A stretch of 64,000 nt of DNA from Clostridium neonatale (lineage in GTDB: Bacteria; Bacillota; Clostridia; Clostridiales; Clostridiaceae). Shown in pieces: positions 8,722-16,839 of the stretch (the stretch's first letter is position 1; the number at the start of each line of letters is the position of its first letter). The position numbers and the translations under genes were made by a program. The notes beneath the pieces are model-generated. The model had not been told where the DNA came from. It made no database searches and was given only the letters and a program-made list of their open reading frames with translations. The stretch lies in contig NZ_LN890328.1 of NCBI RefSeq assembly GCF_001458595.1, forward strand, positions 1,580,926-1,644,925, read 5' to 3'.

Positions 8722-9408
8722 TTATCTATACAAATCTCCTGATAAGCATTTTAATCTTTTTATGTCTTTTATTATATATTTTTTACCATCCTTTTGTAAT
8801 ACATTATCTACACATAGTTTGTTTAAAGTTCTATTCAGATGTCTATAGCTTGTTCCAAGCAGTTCTGCAATCTCACTATAACTTTCTTCAAAAGCAAATT
8901 CTTCATAATTTTCTTCACTTACAAAAGCATATATATAACTAGCTAATCTGCTTTCTAAAGAACATAATATTGTTATTGAGTTATTATTACTTGAATCACT
9001 CAGCTTCTCACTTAAGTATTTACATATAAATAGTAAAAACTTTGAATCCTTTGAAAGCTTAGCTCTTGCTACATCAAAATGAATTCCTATTGCATAAGTA
9101 TCTTTTATAGTCTGAACACTGCAATCAGCAATATTATCACGAACAAATTCAATATCACCTATTATTCTAAATGGCTTGTAAAATGAAATAAGCAAACTCT
9201 TACCATTAGCCAAATTTTTAGAAACCTTAGCTTTTCCTCTTACAAGAAAAAATATATTATTTAATTCTCCTCCTTCTTTACATATGTACTCATTTTTATT
9301 CCACATATATAAAGACATATATTCTGTCATATCTTCAGTAAATAATTCATTGATTTTATATTGAATTATAAAATTTTCTAAAAGTTTGATGTTTTCTATT
9401 TTTTTCAT
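8722..9408 (-). CDS. Crp/Fnr-family regulator (YeiL-like)
   Basis: A 228-aa regulator with an N-terminal cNMP-binding-like barrel (about residues 20-130) and a C-terminal winged helix with YSEIAELLGTSYRHLNRTL. The weakly conserved barrel and this HTH match resemble the YeiL group. It is co-directional with the 82-aa gene upstream (10 bp gap) and divergent from a two-gene small DMT transporter across about 180 bp. Such a regulator next to a DUF606/YdcZ pair usually controls it. A short palindrome at 9761-9772 is a possible operator. The effector is unknown. Confidence 0.83.
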   Translation of the reverse strand: MKKIENIKLLENFIIQYKINELFTEDMTEYMSLYMWNKNEYICKEGGELNNIFFLVRGKAKVSKNLANGKSLLISFYKPFRIIGDIEFVRDNIADCSVQTIKDTYAIGIHFDVARAKLSKDSKFLLFICKYLSEKLSDSSNNNSITILCSLESRLASYIYAFVSEENYEEFAFEESYSEIAELLGTSYRHLNRTLNKLCVDNVLQKDGKKYIIKDIKRLKCLSGDLYR

Positions 9409-9418
9409 ATTTAATTAC

Positions 9419-9667
9419 CTAAAACATATTTTTTTGATTATTATCTTCAAATAAAAATTCATCTATTATATTCATTATTTCTAGCCTAATTGAATCGTCA
9501 TGTTTTGCTATTTCAAATGCTTTTTTTAAATTATTTTTTTCATATGATTCGTAACATTCAGTTTTTAAATAACTTTCAACAGCATGCATTAATTCTATAT
9601 CTTTATAGATTTTCTTACAATTTATTTTCTTATTTTCGTTATTTAAATTTTTGATTTTTCCTTTCAT
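9419..9667 (-). CDS. Hypothetical protein, 82 aa
   Basis: Product not recognised. A good AAGGAG site lies 8 nt before ATG 9667. The peptide is a charged, mostly helical sequence with two Cys (residues 17 and 38) and no membrane span. It is the first gene of a leftward pair with the Crp/Fnr regulator, 10 bp apart, so the two are probably co-transcribed. A partner or modulator role for the regulator is possible, but nothing in the sequence proves it. Confidence 0.65.
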   Translation of the reverse strand: MKGKIKNLNNENKKINCKKIYKDIELMHAVESYLKTECYESYEKNNLKKAFEIAKHDDSIRLEIMNIIDEFLFEDNNQKNMF

Positions 9668-9760
9668 AGGATAATCTCCTTTACTATAATTCTATCCGAA
9701 CTTATATATATTACCACATATGTTTTATTTTGTGAATATATATTAAAAATATTTAAAACA

Positions 9761-9772
9761 TGACATATGTCC
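9761..9772. promoter_or_regulatory. Possible Crp/Fnr-type operator in the divergent region
   Basis: TGACATATGTCC contains the perfect palindrome GACATATGTC. It lies between the regulator unit (minus) and the DMT transporter genes (plus). The assignment rests only on symmetry and position. Confidence 0.35.
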
Positions 9773-9848
9773 TATTTAAATTGCAAATAATAAAATAAAC
9801 TATATTTGTGATTTTACTATATCATAATAAATTTTAAAAGGAGAACTT

Positions 9849-10271
9849 ATGTATAATATTTTATCATTATTAATCGGTATGCTCATTGCAGTTATGATTG
9901 CTTTTAATGGAAGATTATCTTCTACAATGGGAACTTACTCTTCCCTATTACTTATTCATATTATAGGATATATTTTTCTTGTTATAATAATGTTAATCAA
10001 AAAAATAAAAATACCATTTAAAATGAATCTGCCATTATACCTTTATAGTGCTGGTGCTATGAGTGTTTTTACAGTTTTATTTAACAATATCAGCTTTCCC
10101 AAAATAGGAGTATCTTTGCCTGTATCCTTAGGGCTTCTAGGGCAAATTTCCACATCATTAGTTTTTGATTACTATGGTCTTTTAGGAATGCCAAAGATAC
10201 ATTTTAACAAGAAAAAACTAATTGGATTTGCCGTTATAATAGTTGGTATTGGCATTATGACATTTATTTAA
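9849..10271 (+). CDS. DMT-superfamily small transporter subunit (DUF606/YdcZ), first of pair
   Basis: A 140-aa membrane protein with five hydrophobic spans. A good AAAAGGAG site lies just before the ATG at 9849. The sequence has the MLIAVMIAFNGRLSS start and the GQISTSLVFDYYG segment typical of YdcZ/DUF606 half-size transporters, which occur as tandem single genes or fused two-copy proteins. The partner follows after 15 bp. Substrate is unknown. The inner-membrane complex is expected to be a heterodimer of this protein and the next one. Confidence 0.85.
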   Translation: MYNILSLLIGMLIAVMIAFNGRLSSTMGTYSSLLLIHIIGYIFLVIIMLIKKIKIPFKMNLPLYLYSAGAMSVFTVLFNNISFPKIGVSLPVSLGLLGQISTSLVFDYYGLLGMPKIHFNKKKLIGFAVIIVGIGIMTFI

Positions 10272-10286
10272 GTTAGGAGGATATAG

Positions 10287-10727
10287 ATGTTTTATATATT
10301 AATTTCCATGCTTGCTGGCGTTATTGTTGTAGTTTCTAGAGTTCTTAATACAAGACTATCAGAAAAAATAGGATTAATCGAATCTAGTTACTTTAATTAT
10401 CTAACAGCAGCATTAACATCTCTTATTTTATTTATTATAATAGGAGAAAAATTATCTTTAAGCTCTTTGAACGGGATACCATTTTACGCTTATTTAGGTG
10501 GTTTCTTAGGTGTAATTATCGTTATTTTAAATAGTGTAGTAACTCCTAAAATGCCTTCATTTTATGTAACATTGTTTGTATTTACAGCTCAGCTTTTTAC
10601 TGGAGTTGCTATAGACTGGATGATTGAAGGTGCTCTACCTCTAAATAAGATAATTGGTGGTTTATTTGTAGTCTTAGGTTTAGGTTATAACCTATATATT
10701 GATTATTTAGATAATAAAAAAGCGTAA
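10287..10727 (+). CDS. DMT-superfamily small transporter subunit (DUF606/YdcZ), second of pair
   Basis: A 146-aa membrane protein with five hydrophobic spans, homologous in layout to the preceding gene: RVLNTRLSEKIG corresponds to its NGRLSSTMG, and FTAQLFTGVAIDW to its GQISTSLVFDYYG. The GGAGG site is 7 nt before the ATG. Two antiparallel small subunits in one operon are usual for this family. Nothing in the sequence names the transported compound. The divergent YeiL-like regulator is the likely controller. Confidence 0.85.
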   Translation: MFYILISMLAGVIVVVSRVLNTRLSEKIGLIESSYFNYLTAALTSLILFIIIGEKLSLSSLNGIPFYAYLGGFLGVIIVILNSVVTPKMPSFYVTLFVFTAQLFTGVAIDWMIEGALPLNKIIGGLFVVLGLGYNLYIDYLDNKKA

Positions 10728-10948
10728 TAAATATTTTCACATTACTATTTACAATAATAAAATTATCTATAAATAGTAAACTTACCTTACATGTTACTAT
10801 TCATTATTAATTAAATTTGTGTTTATATATTTGCTTAGGATATTTACTTGACTTTTTTTAATAGTATCTATACTATACTTAATGAAGCTATATTATTTCT
10901 AATTTAATATACTATAGCTGTCTTATAATATATTTGGAGGTAATAATA

Positions 10949-11593
10949 ATGGCTTTAAACAAAAGTGAACAAAATAATTTCTGTTATGATAATGCTGATA
11001 AAAGTAATAAAAACTTTAGATATAATAATTTTTTCAAAGCTAAATGCTATGCTTGTGATTTTTCTAACTCACATTTTGAATACGCAAGTTTTAGAGGTGC
11101 TCACTTTAAAAAATGTAATTTCTTTAGAGGAAATTTTACTGGTGCAGAATTTATAGGCTCTAATTTAAAGGGTTCTAAATTTAAAGAAGCAAAATTCAGT
11201 AATACAATATTTGAAGGTGCAAATTTAAATGGTGTAGATTTTAATGGTGCCAAATTTAATAAGACTATTTTTGTAGGATGTGATTTATCTTCTTCTAAAA
11301 ACTTGAATCTAAATCATCCTGAAATAAGAATATTTGATTCTATGCCAGAATTAAATATAAGTGATGAGTTAAAAGATGCCATTAATGTTGCTATGGAAAA
11401 TGAATATGTTAAAAGATCAAGAATCTTTGATACAAAAGATGGAGATATAAATGGACTAACATTTATGCTTTTAAGTGAACTTTTTGATGAAAAAACATTA
11501 ATTGAAGGTATGCATTATTTAAAATTTGAAGTAGATAAGGATTTTTATACTCTTAGTTATGTAGTTAAACTTATTAATGAAATGAATTTTTAA
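10949..11593 (+). CDS. Pentapeptide-repeat protein
   Basis: A 214-aa protein. The start is ATG 10949, because TTTGGAGG is placed correctly for it, and the in-frame TTG at 10934 overlaps that site. Residues about 15-115 are a run of A(N/D)FxxxxF-like pentapeptides (FSNSHFEYASF, FTGAEFIGSNL, FEGANLNGVDF), which fold as a right-handed quadrilateral beta-helix. The C-terminal ~90 residues are acidic and non-repetitive. Family functions vary: some mimic DNA and protect gyrase, most are unknown. The gene stands alone after a 220-bp AT-rich gap and is followed by an unknown small gene on the same strand. Confidence 0.85.
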   Translation: MALNKSEQNNFCYDNADKSNKNFRYNNFFKAKCYACDFSNSHFEYASFRGAHFKKCNFFRGNFTGAEFIGSNLKGSKFKEAKFSNTIFEGANLNGVDFNGAKFNKTIFVGCDLSSSKNLNLNHPEIRIFDSMPELNISDELKDAINVAMENEYVKRSRIFDTKDGDINGLTFMLLSELFDEKTLIEGMHYLKFEVDKDFYTLSYVVKLINEMNF

Positions 11594-11666
11594 AAGCTAA
11601 GTTTATATAATAACTATTCTAAATAAAATCTATCATTAAAATAAGTATTTGAAAGAGAGAAAATAA

Positions 11667-12086
11667 ATGAGATTTGAAAAATTAGAAAAAACAATAAATA
11701 AGCTTGATAAAGATATTGAAGCTTTAAGACGATCTAAAAATTATTTAAGCAATATAGATGAAATTAATGAAATTATGGATGTTTTGAATCAAGAAAGACA
11801 AGTCTATGCAAATGAACTCTATGCTGAAGATTCTATAGTTTATTACGAATGTATAGAAGAAATTAAAAATCTAATTAATAAACAATTAGGAAAAGATGAA
11901 CAAATCAAACTGTTAGATTATTTAAAAGAAAAGCATGGAAGAAAATCACCAAACGTAAGTAAAGATAGCCATGGCCTTAATGCTTGGCTTAAATTTCTTA
12001 ATGTTCAATGTGAATGGACTGCGGTTCCAGAAAAAGATTGGGCTTACTTAGTTATAACTGGATATACACCTAAAATCAATAATTAA
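11667..12086 (+). CDS. Hypothetical protein, 139 aa
   Basis: Product not recognised. The GAGAGA ribosome site before ATG 11667 is modest. The N-terminal half (about residues 1-75) is a heptad-like helical segment (KLEKTINKLDKDIEALRR) likely to be a coiled coil. The C-terminal part holds aromatic residues (LNVQCEWTAVPEKDWAYLVITGYTP) suggesting a small folded domain. There is no signal peptide. It follows the pentapeptide-repeat gene by 73 bp and is closed by a strong terminator, so the two may form a unit. Confidence 0.7.
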   Translation: MRFEKLEKTINKLDKDIEALRRSKNYLSNIDEINEIMDVLNQERQVYANELYAEDSIVYYECIEEIKNLINKQLGKDEQIKLLDYLKEKHGRKSPNVSKDSHGLNAWLKFLNVQCEWTAVPEKDWAYLVITGYTPKINN

Positions 12087-12126
12087 GGTGTTCTTTATGA
12101 ATTCATTACTACTTTTTACATAGAAA

Positions 12127-12169
12127 AAAAGTTTTGCCACAAGACAATAATGATTGTGGCAAAACTTTT
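12127..12169. terminator. Bidirectional terminator, 16-bp stem
   Basis: AAAAGTTTTGCCACAA pairs perfectly with TTGTGGCAAAACTTTT across an 11-nt loop. It sits between convergent genes ending at 12086 and 12198. Confidence 0.9.
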
Positions 12170-12197
12170 CTTATTATCTTCTAAACTGCGAGTTCCT

Positions 12198-14438
12198 TTA
12201 CTTTACATTACCCTCCATTCTATTTCCTCTTCCCATTCCTCCATTTTTGTTCATGCCTCCGCCATGAGAATTGGATACTGTAACTCCCTCTTGAGTTGCA
12301 CTTGTTATAATTTCTGAAATAGAAGTACTTATAACTTCTGTCCCTTTAGTATAATTACTATTTTTATATAATCCATTTTCTTCATTTCCGCCATCTACAC
12401 TTCCGCCAGTATAAACCTTATAGTTTGAACCTTTCTTTAAATCTGGAGTTGATATTATAAATGAAGCAAATTTTTTATCTGGTGCAATTGTTATTACTTC
12501 ATTTCCATCTTCATCTTGAATTCTTACCAGTGTATTAGCTTCCTGATCACTTAAAGTTAAATTAAGAATATATTGTGTAGATGTGCTGCTTGGAGTTTGA
12601 GCCATACCTGTACTTCCAGTCGCAACTAAGATTCCACCAGTTATGTTAAATTCCTTATCGTAATCTAATGCTCCATTTCCACTATTTGTAGGACCATATA
12701 CTATTACAGTGCCGCCACTCATATATATTGATCCATTTGCATCAAGACCATCGCCATCTGCATCAACTACAATATATCCACCATTGATATTTAATACACC
12801 AGTACCTGAAGATTCTCCACCCATTGGTCCTCTTCCGCCTTGCATATCTCCCGTTGATGGTTGAGCTTCTTTTTGTGCATTATTTCCATTAGCATTAATA
12901 GCCTCTCCAGCATTCATTTGTGGCATATTATTGGTATTTTGCGTCTGATTCTGATCATTTGATTGTCCTAGTTCAGGCTTTTCACCTTCACTGTTTGGCA
13001 TACCCTCTTGCATATTTGGTGCATTATTCTCGTTAAATTGTGGTTTTTCACCTTGCATTCCTTCTTCAGATGGCTTTGTTCCACCCATAGGTCCTCCTCC
13101 TTGAGGTGCACCCATTTCTTCTGATTCAGAATCACTTCCATCTGATGCATTTATACCATCATCGCTGGCTTTAACGTATATTTTACCATCGTTTATATTT
13201 ATTGTTTTTCCTTCAATACCTTCATAAGATTTGTTTACATTTATAGTTCCACTATTTATTTCAATCAGTGTATCAGCATGTATACCATCATCTCCAGAAG
13301 ATAAGTTAAATGTTCCTCCATCTATTATTATAGTATCATTTGTATGTATAGAATCATCTGCTGAATCTATATTAAAAGTTCCATTTTCAATTATAATTTT
13401 ACTGTCCGCTTTTATACCTTTATGGCTATCAGATATTGTGCTTTCTTCTGCTGAGCTATTTTCAGAAGTTTGCTCATTATCATTTGAATTGCTATTGTCT
13501 GTTTGAACATTTGTTGAAGAATCTGCATTTGCTGTATCCTCTTCACCAGGTTTTCTCATCTCATTCATTCCTCCTGGCGGCATTTCATTGTGAATTTCAC
13601 CATTTTCACTTCCACCACCAGAATTTATAGTTATGTCACCATTTCTTATATAAACATTATTTTCACCTTGAATACCATCATTTCCAGATGTAATATTCAT
13701 TATACCACCTTCAATTAATACATAACCTTTCTCAGTATTTTCATCACTATTAGATTTCATACCATCTTGGCCGCTATTTATAGTTATGTTACCACCTGTG
13801 ACAACTAAAGAATCTTTTCCTTTGATTCCGTCATTAACAGCATTTACTTTTATATTTCCGCCTTCTATTTTTAAATCATCTTTTCCTGTTATTCCATCAT
13901 TATAATTACCTTCAACAGTTAAGTTTCCACTGCCAACAAATGTTAAATTATCTTTGCTATATATGGCAGCATCTCTTTTATCATTTTCATCTTCTAATTC
14001 ATAATTTGCTCCATCTCTTATATAATTTTCTGTGTTATCAGCCAATGAAATTACAGTTTTTTCTGCTTCTTTAACATAAATTGCTGATGTATTTGAACAT
14101 GTTATATCCACACCATTTAATACCAAATATACTTTTTCAATTTCACTTGCTGCAACAATTATCTGTCCATCTTCTAATTTACCACTTAAACTGTACGTCC
14201 CTCCACGATTAATAGTAACAATGTTATTATCAACAGTTACGCCATCACCATCTACGTTTATATTTTCACCTAATTCTATATATGTATCTACTTTAGGAAC
14301 AGTTTCACTTTCTCCTGCTGAAACTGTTATTTTAGAATCTACAGTTCTCGCTGTTATATTATTTGTATTTGAACATCCAGTTAATGCACTTATACATAAA
14401 GTTAACGCCACCAAAATGCTAATAAGCTTTTTCTTCAT
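12198..14438 (-). CDS. Secreted DUF4353-type lipoprotein with beta-helix repeats
   Basis: A 746-aa exported protein. The N-terminal signal peptide ends in a lipobox-like LTGC at about residue 22, so it is probably a lipoprotein. From about residue 60 onward many short repeats of the type GGxIxINSGxDGI or GGTFNLSSGDDGI recur, as expected for a right-handed parallel beta-helix and for the DUF4353 carbohydrate-binding-like family. Two low-complexity inserts break the array: one at about 285-340 rich in Ser, Asn and Glu, and one at about 445-560 rich in Met, Gly, Asn, Gln and Pro. GGAGG lies 6 nt before the ATG. It stands alone in transcription and shares an upstream 16-bp motif with the acidic cell-wall protein at 25781. 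Ligand unknown. Confidence 0.85.
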   Translation of the reverse strand: MKKKLISILVALTLCISALTGCSNTNNITARTVDSKITVSAGESETVPKVDTYIELGENINVDGDGVTVDNNIVTINRGGTYSLSGKLEDGQIIVAASEIEKVYLVLNGVDITCSNTSAIYVKEAEKTVISLADNTENYIRDGANYELEDENDKRDAAIYSKDNLTFVGSGNLTVEGNYNDGITGKDDLKIEGGNIKVNAVNDGIKGKDSLVVTGGNITINSGQDGMKSNSDENTEKGYVLIEGGIMNITSGNDGIQGENNVYIRNGDITINSGGGSENGEIHNEMPPGGMNEMRKPGEEDTANADSSTNVQTDNSNSNDNEQTSENSSAEESTISDSHKGIKADSKIIIENGTFNIDSADDSIHTNDTIIIDGGTFNLSSGDDGIHADTLIEINSGTINVNKSYEGIEGKTININDGKIYVKASDDGINASDGSDSESEEMGAPQGGGPMGGTKPSEEGMQGEKPQFNENNAPNMQEGMPNSEGEKPELGQSNDQNQTQNTNNMPQMNAGEAINANGNNAQKEAQPSTGDMQGGRGPMGGESSGTGVLNINGGYIVVDADGDGLDANGSIYMSGGTVIVYGPTNSGNGALDYDKEFNITGGILVATGSTGMAQTPSSTSTQYILNLTLSDQEANTLVRIQDEDGNEVITIAPDKKFASFIISTPDLKKGSNYKVYTGGSVDGGNEENGLYKNSNYTKGTEVISTSISEIITSATQEGVTVSNSHGGGMNKNGGMGRGNRMEGNVK

Positions 14439-14549
14439 AATTTCCTCCTATAACTTTCCCTATTTAATGTTGTTATATCTCATTACATTAAACCTTGAGC
14501 AACAAAAATATCATTCTTCTTTGTTATAGGATTATATTATCATCCTTGT

Positions 14550-14565
14550 CTTAATTTAAGCTGAA
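14550..14565 (-). promoter_or_regulatory. Shared 16-bp upstream motif (copy 1)
   Basis: On the minus strand TTCAGCTTAAATTAAG lies about 115 bp before the DUF4353 gene. The TTAAAT inside it is 17 bp from a perfect TATAAT, so the motif overlaps a likely -35 region. The same 16 bases occur at 25851-25866, upstream of another secreted-protein gene. Confidence 0.5.
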
Positions 14566-14605
14566 CGGTAATTAACTATTTGCTTAATTAAATAATTAAA
14601 TAATT

Positions 14606-14648
14606 AAAAGACCAATATCTCTTTTATATTTAGAAATATTAGTCTTTT
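14606..14648 (-). terminator. Terminator after the DUF4261 gene
   Basis: AAAAGAC-AATAT pairs with AATATT-GTCTTTT across a loop of about 17 nt, 5 bp beyond the stop of the leftward gene. A-rich and T-rich flanks fit a rho-independent terminator. Confidence 0.7.
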
Positions 14649-14652
14649 AATT

Positions 14653-15477
14653 CTACATATTTATTTCATCACTATTTATTTTTTCTAGTACCAAAGTACC
14701 TATACCTTCTCCTTCAAGCGTATCTTGAAGTTCATATACTTCTTTAAATTTTAAAAACACATCATCTCCAAGCTGAATTGTATGTCCTGCTTCTATATGT
14801 ACATCACTTTCATAAATATAATAAAATACATCTTCAAATATATCATAAATTTCTTGAGTTTTTTCAAAATCGCCATAAAAAGCAAACTCATTAACGCCAA
14901 ATAAATTATTTCCCTTGGTAGTAAACCATACTCCATCATTATGTGGTATCTTTAGAAAATTTCTATATATCATCATAGCTGGTGTGTTTGCAAATTCTTT
15001 CAACTCTTCATCTTCTGCCATTCCTTGTATTAAACTTGGTGTTACTACATTCCAGCTGTATCCATTAGCTAATCCTAAAAATCCATGTTCTAAAAAGCCA
15101 TATGATAATTTGTAATACAAATTTAAGATATGCATCATATCATTGCTCTTCCCCTCATAAAAAGCTATAATATGATAACTATGTTTACTCATGTCTTCTA
15201 ATTCTTCTCTTTTTCCATAAGCACAATCTATTGTATAACTACTTATTTCTTCTGGCACTTTCGAGTCGATTCCTACAAGTTTAAAATTCTCATCATTTAT
15301 TGTTATATTGCAGTATAAAGCTCCTTCAGCATTTAATCCTAATATAGGAGTAACTTCAACTTTGTCATTATCAATTCTTTTAATCCTATCACTTATGTTT
15401 TTCTCATTCATAATAAGTTTTTCATTAAATAATAAATACAAAGCAAATGAATTTTTCTCTTCCTTATTATTAAACAT
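14653..15477 (-). CDS. DUF4261-like protein
   Basis: A 274-aa soluble protein. The sequence contains HSYHIIAFYEGKSNDMMHIL and, near the C terminus, IEAGHTIQLGDD, which fit the DUF4261 family (a C-terminal domain of uncharacterised proteins). I know no biochemical role for it. There is no signal peptide or membrane span. It is alone between the SdpI gene and the DUF4353 gene, all leftward, each separated by its own terminator. Family assignment is moderately sure, function unknown. Confidence 0.65.
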   Translation of the reverse strand: MFNNKEEKNSFALYLLFNEKLIMNEKNISDRIKRIDNDKVEVTPILGLNAEGALYCNITINDENFKLVGIDSKVPEEISSYTIDCAYGKREELEDMSKHSYHIIAFYEGKSNDMMHILNLYYKLSYGFLEHGFLGLANGYSWNVVTPSLIQGMAEDEELKEFANTPAMMIYRNFLKIPHNDGVWFTTKGNNLFGVNEFAFYGDFEKTQEIYDIFEDVFYYIYESDVHIEAGHTIQLGDDVFLKFKEVYELQDTLEGEGIGTLVLEKINSDEINM

Positions 15478-15569
15478 TATTATCCCCCCAGCTTATAATA
15501 TTTTTTATATTATCTCTAATCAATTATATATGATAAATAAGTGAAAAGATATGGTAAAAAATCAAAATT

Positions 15570-15628
15570 CCCCTGTTAAGGAAATTTTGTAATAGTATAT
15601 TCTTCTAATTTCCACTACTTAACAGGGG
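15570..15628 (-). terminator. Hairpin after the sdpR-sdpI unit
   Basis: CCCCTGTTAAG and CTTAACAGGGG form a perfect 11-bp stem enclosing a second pairing (GAAATT with AATTTC). On the minus strand it is followed by AATTTTGATTTTTT. It lies about 140 bp past the sdpI stop. Confidence 0.65.
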
Positions 15629-15699
15629 TAATCTTATTCTTTAATTCATATTTTATAACTTGTCTATACAATCATTATACATTCTAATTTTGTTTTATT

Positions 15700-15766
15700 G
15701 GCTATAATGCTTGGTTATGTACGAGCCTAGCATTATATCACATCTTCATCTACTGATGAAGATTTT
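15700..15766 (-). repeat. 71-nt-type two-hairpin cassette, copy b (free-standing)
   Basis: Read leftward it starts at the base after the sdpI stop codon. Hairpin 1 has arms CTTCATC and GATGAAG around AGTA. Hairpin 2 has perfect arms ATAATGCT and AGCATTAT around a loop with CTCGTACAT, matching the conserved TCGTAC of the other copies. It is not part of a larger palindromic element. Confidence 0.75.
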
Positions 15767-16393
15767 TCATTTTTTATATAATATATAAGAATATACTATT
15801 GGAACAAATGCTATTATTATAAGTACAACAAGCATAATAGATTCAAATCCTATAAATGATGATATTGTAATAATGAAGCCTCCAATAACCCATAAATATC
15901 CTGATATTTTATGAGTCTTATTCCAAACTTCTTCATTATTAAGAGTCCATGGGGTTTTAATTCCTACAGTATAATTTTGCTTACACTTTGGAAGATAATT
16001 ACCTATTATCATAATAAGTATTCCTAGTCCAATTGATACATACATTGAAATATTAATCTTGATTCCTACTGCATTTGCAATAATACTACTCTGCATAAGT
16101 ACAGATAATATTGGAACTGTCCACTTTCCTATAATTTTAATTCTTTTCGAAGCATTTGCTTTTTTAGGATCATTATCTATAGTAAAATTACTTATAAAAT
16201 TTATTACTAACATGATAAGTGGCAATCCAAATGCTGCAAACATCTTAGAACTGTATCCATCTGGCATACCATTAAAGCCAAAATGTGTTGCTACTTGATC
16301 TGGCAAAGACTTGTAAAATATAGTTGATATGAAAAATGGAATTAAGCATATTATACTAGTTATAATCATAGTTCTACTAATTATCTTTTTCAT
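15767..16393 (-). CDS. SdpI/YhfL-like membrane protein
   Basis: A 208-aa membrane protein with six predicted spans. The first part (about residues 1-60) has the LPDQVATHFGFNGMPDGYSSK motif of DUF1648. The second contains the SdpI-type segment with YTVGIKTPWTLNNEEVWNKTH. SdpI of Bacillus subtilis is the immunity protein against the SdpC toxin and also sequesters its repressor. Here the gene overlaps a small ArsR-type repressor gene by 17 bp, but no toxin gene is in the window. Role as an immunity or signal-transducing protein is therefore inferred. The stop codon touches the two-hairpin cassette b. Confidence 0.88.
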   Translation of the reverse strand: MKKIISRTMIITSIICLIPFFISTIFYKSLPDQVATHFGFNGMPDGYSSKMFAAFGLPLIMLVINFISNFTIDNDPKKANASKRIKIIGKWTVPILSVLMQSSIIANAVGIKINISMYVSIGLGILIMIIGNYLPKCKQNYTVGIKTPWTLNNEEVWNKTHKISGYLWVIGGFIITISSFIGFESIMLVVLIIIAFVPIVYSYILYKK

Positions 16394-16661
16394 TTATGTT
16401 CCCTCCTTTAAATTGCGAAAACCATAGCATAACCTCTTCAAATACAGAAATATTTATTTCATAGTATATAAAATTTTTATATTTACTTTCAATTATTAAA
16501 TTTGCTTTTTTAAGCTGTGATAAATGATATGAAATTGTCGCATTTGTCATATTAAAATTTGATGCTATTTCCCCTGCTGACATTTTTTTATCTTTAAGCA
16601 TAACTAAAATTTCTCTTCTTATTGGATCAGAAAGAGCTTTAAATGTATCAGCGAATCCCAT
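16377..16661 (-). CDS. SdpR-like ArsR-family repressor
   Basis: A 94-aa winged-helix protein. LSDPIRREILVML is the classic ArsR N-terminal helix, and ASNFNMTNATISYHLSQLKKANLI is the HTH. There is no Cys pair for metal binding, which fits the SdpR subgroup. It overlaps sdpI by 17 bp, so the two are translationally coupled. A perfect 15-bp-arm palindrome 69 bp upstream, plus a further half-site near 16691-16704, is the likely autoregulatory operator. Confidence 0.9.
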   Translation of the reverse strand: MGFADTFKALSDPIRREILVMLKDKKMSAGEIASNFNMTNATISYHLSQLKKANLIIESKYKNFIYYEINISVFEEVMLWFSQFKGGNINEKDN

Positions 16662-16729
16662 GTAACCCCTCCTATAATCTATTTTGAAATATATCTAAAT
16701 AGATTATAGGATAATATAAAACAAAAAGC

Positions 16730-16763
16730 AATATCTATTTAGAACTTTTTCTAAATAGATATT
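16730..16763. promoter_or_regulatory. Palindromic operator upstream of sdpR-sdpI
   Basis: The arms AATATCTATTTAGAA and TTCTAAATAGATATT are perfectly inverted around CTTT. A third partial copy (ATATCTAAATAGAT) lies at 16691-16704 nearer the gene. The size and symmetry fit two ArsR-dimer half-sites. It also lies 77 bp upstream of the divergent gene at 16840, which it could control too. Confidence 0.75.
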
Positions 16764-16839
16764 CTATACAATTATATCTTGTAATATATAAAAATCTGCT
16801 TTAAAATACTTATACACGATTATTTAAAGGAGAAAACAA

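Noticed and set aside
12968..13150. Frames of 60-91 aa on both strands inside the DUF4353 gene
   Set aside because: They are shadows of the repetitive coding sequence without ribosome sites.
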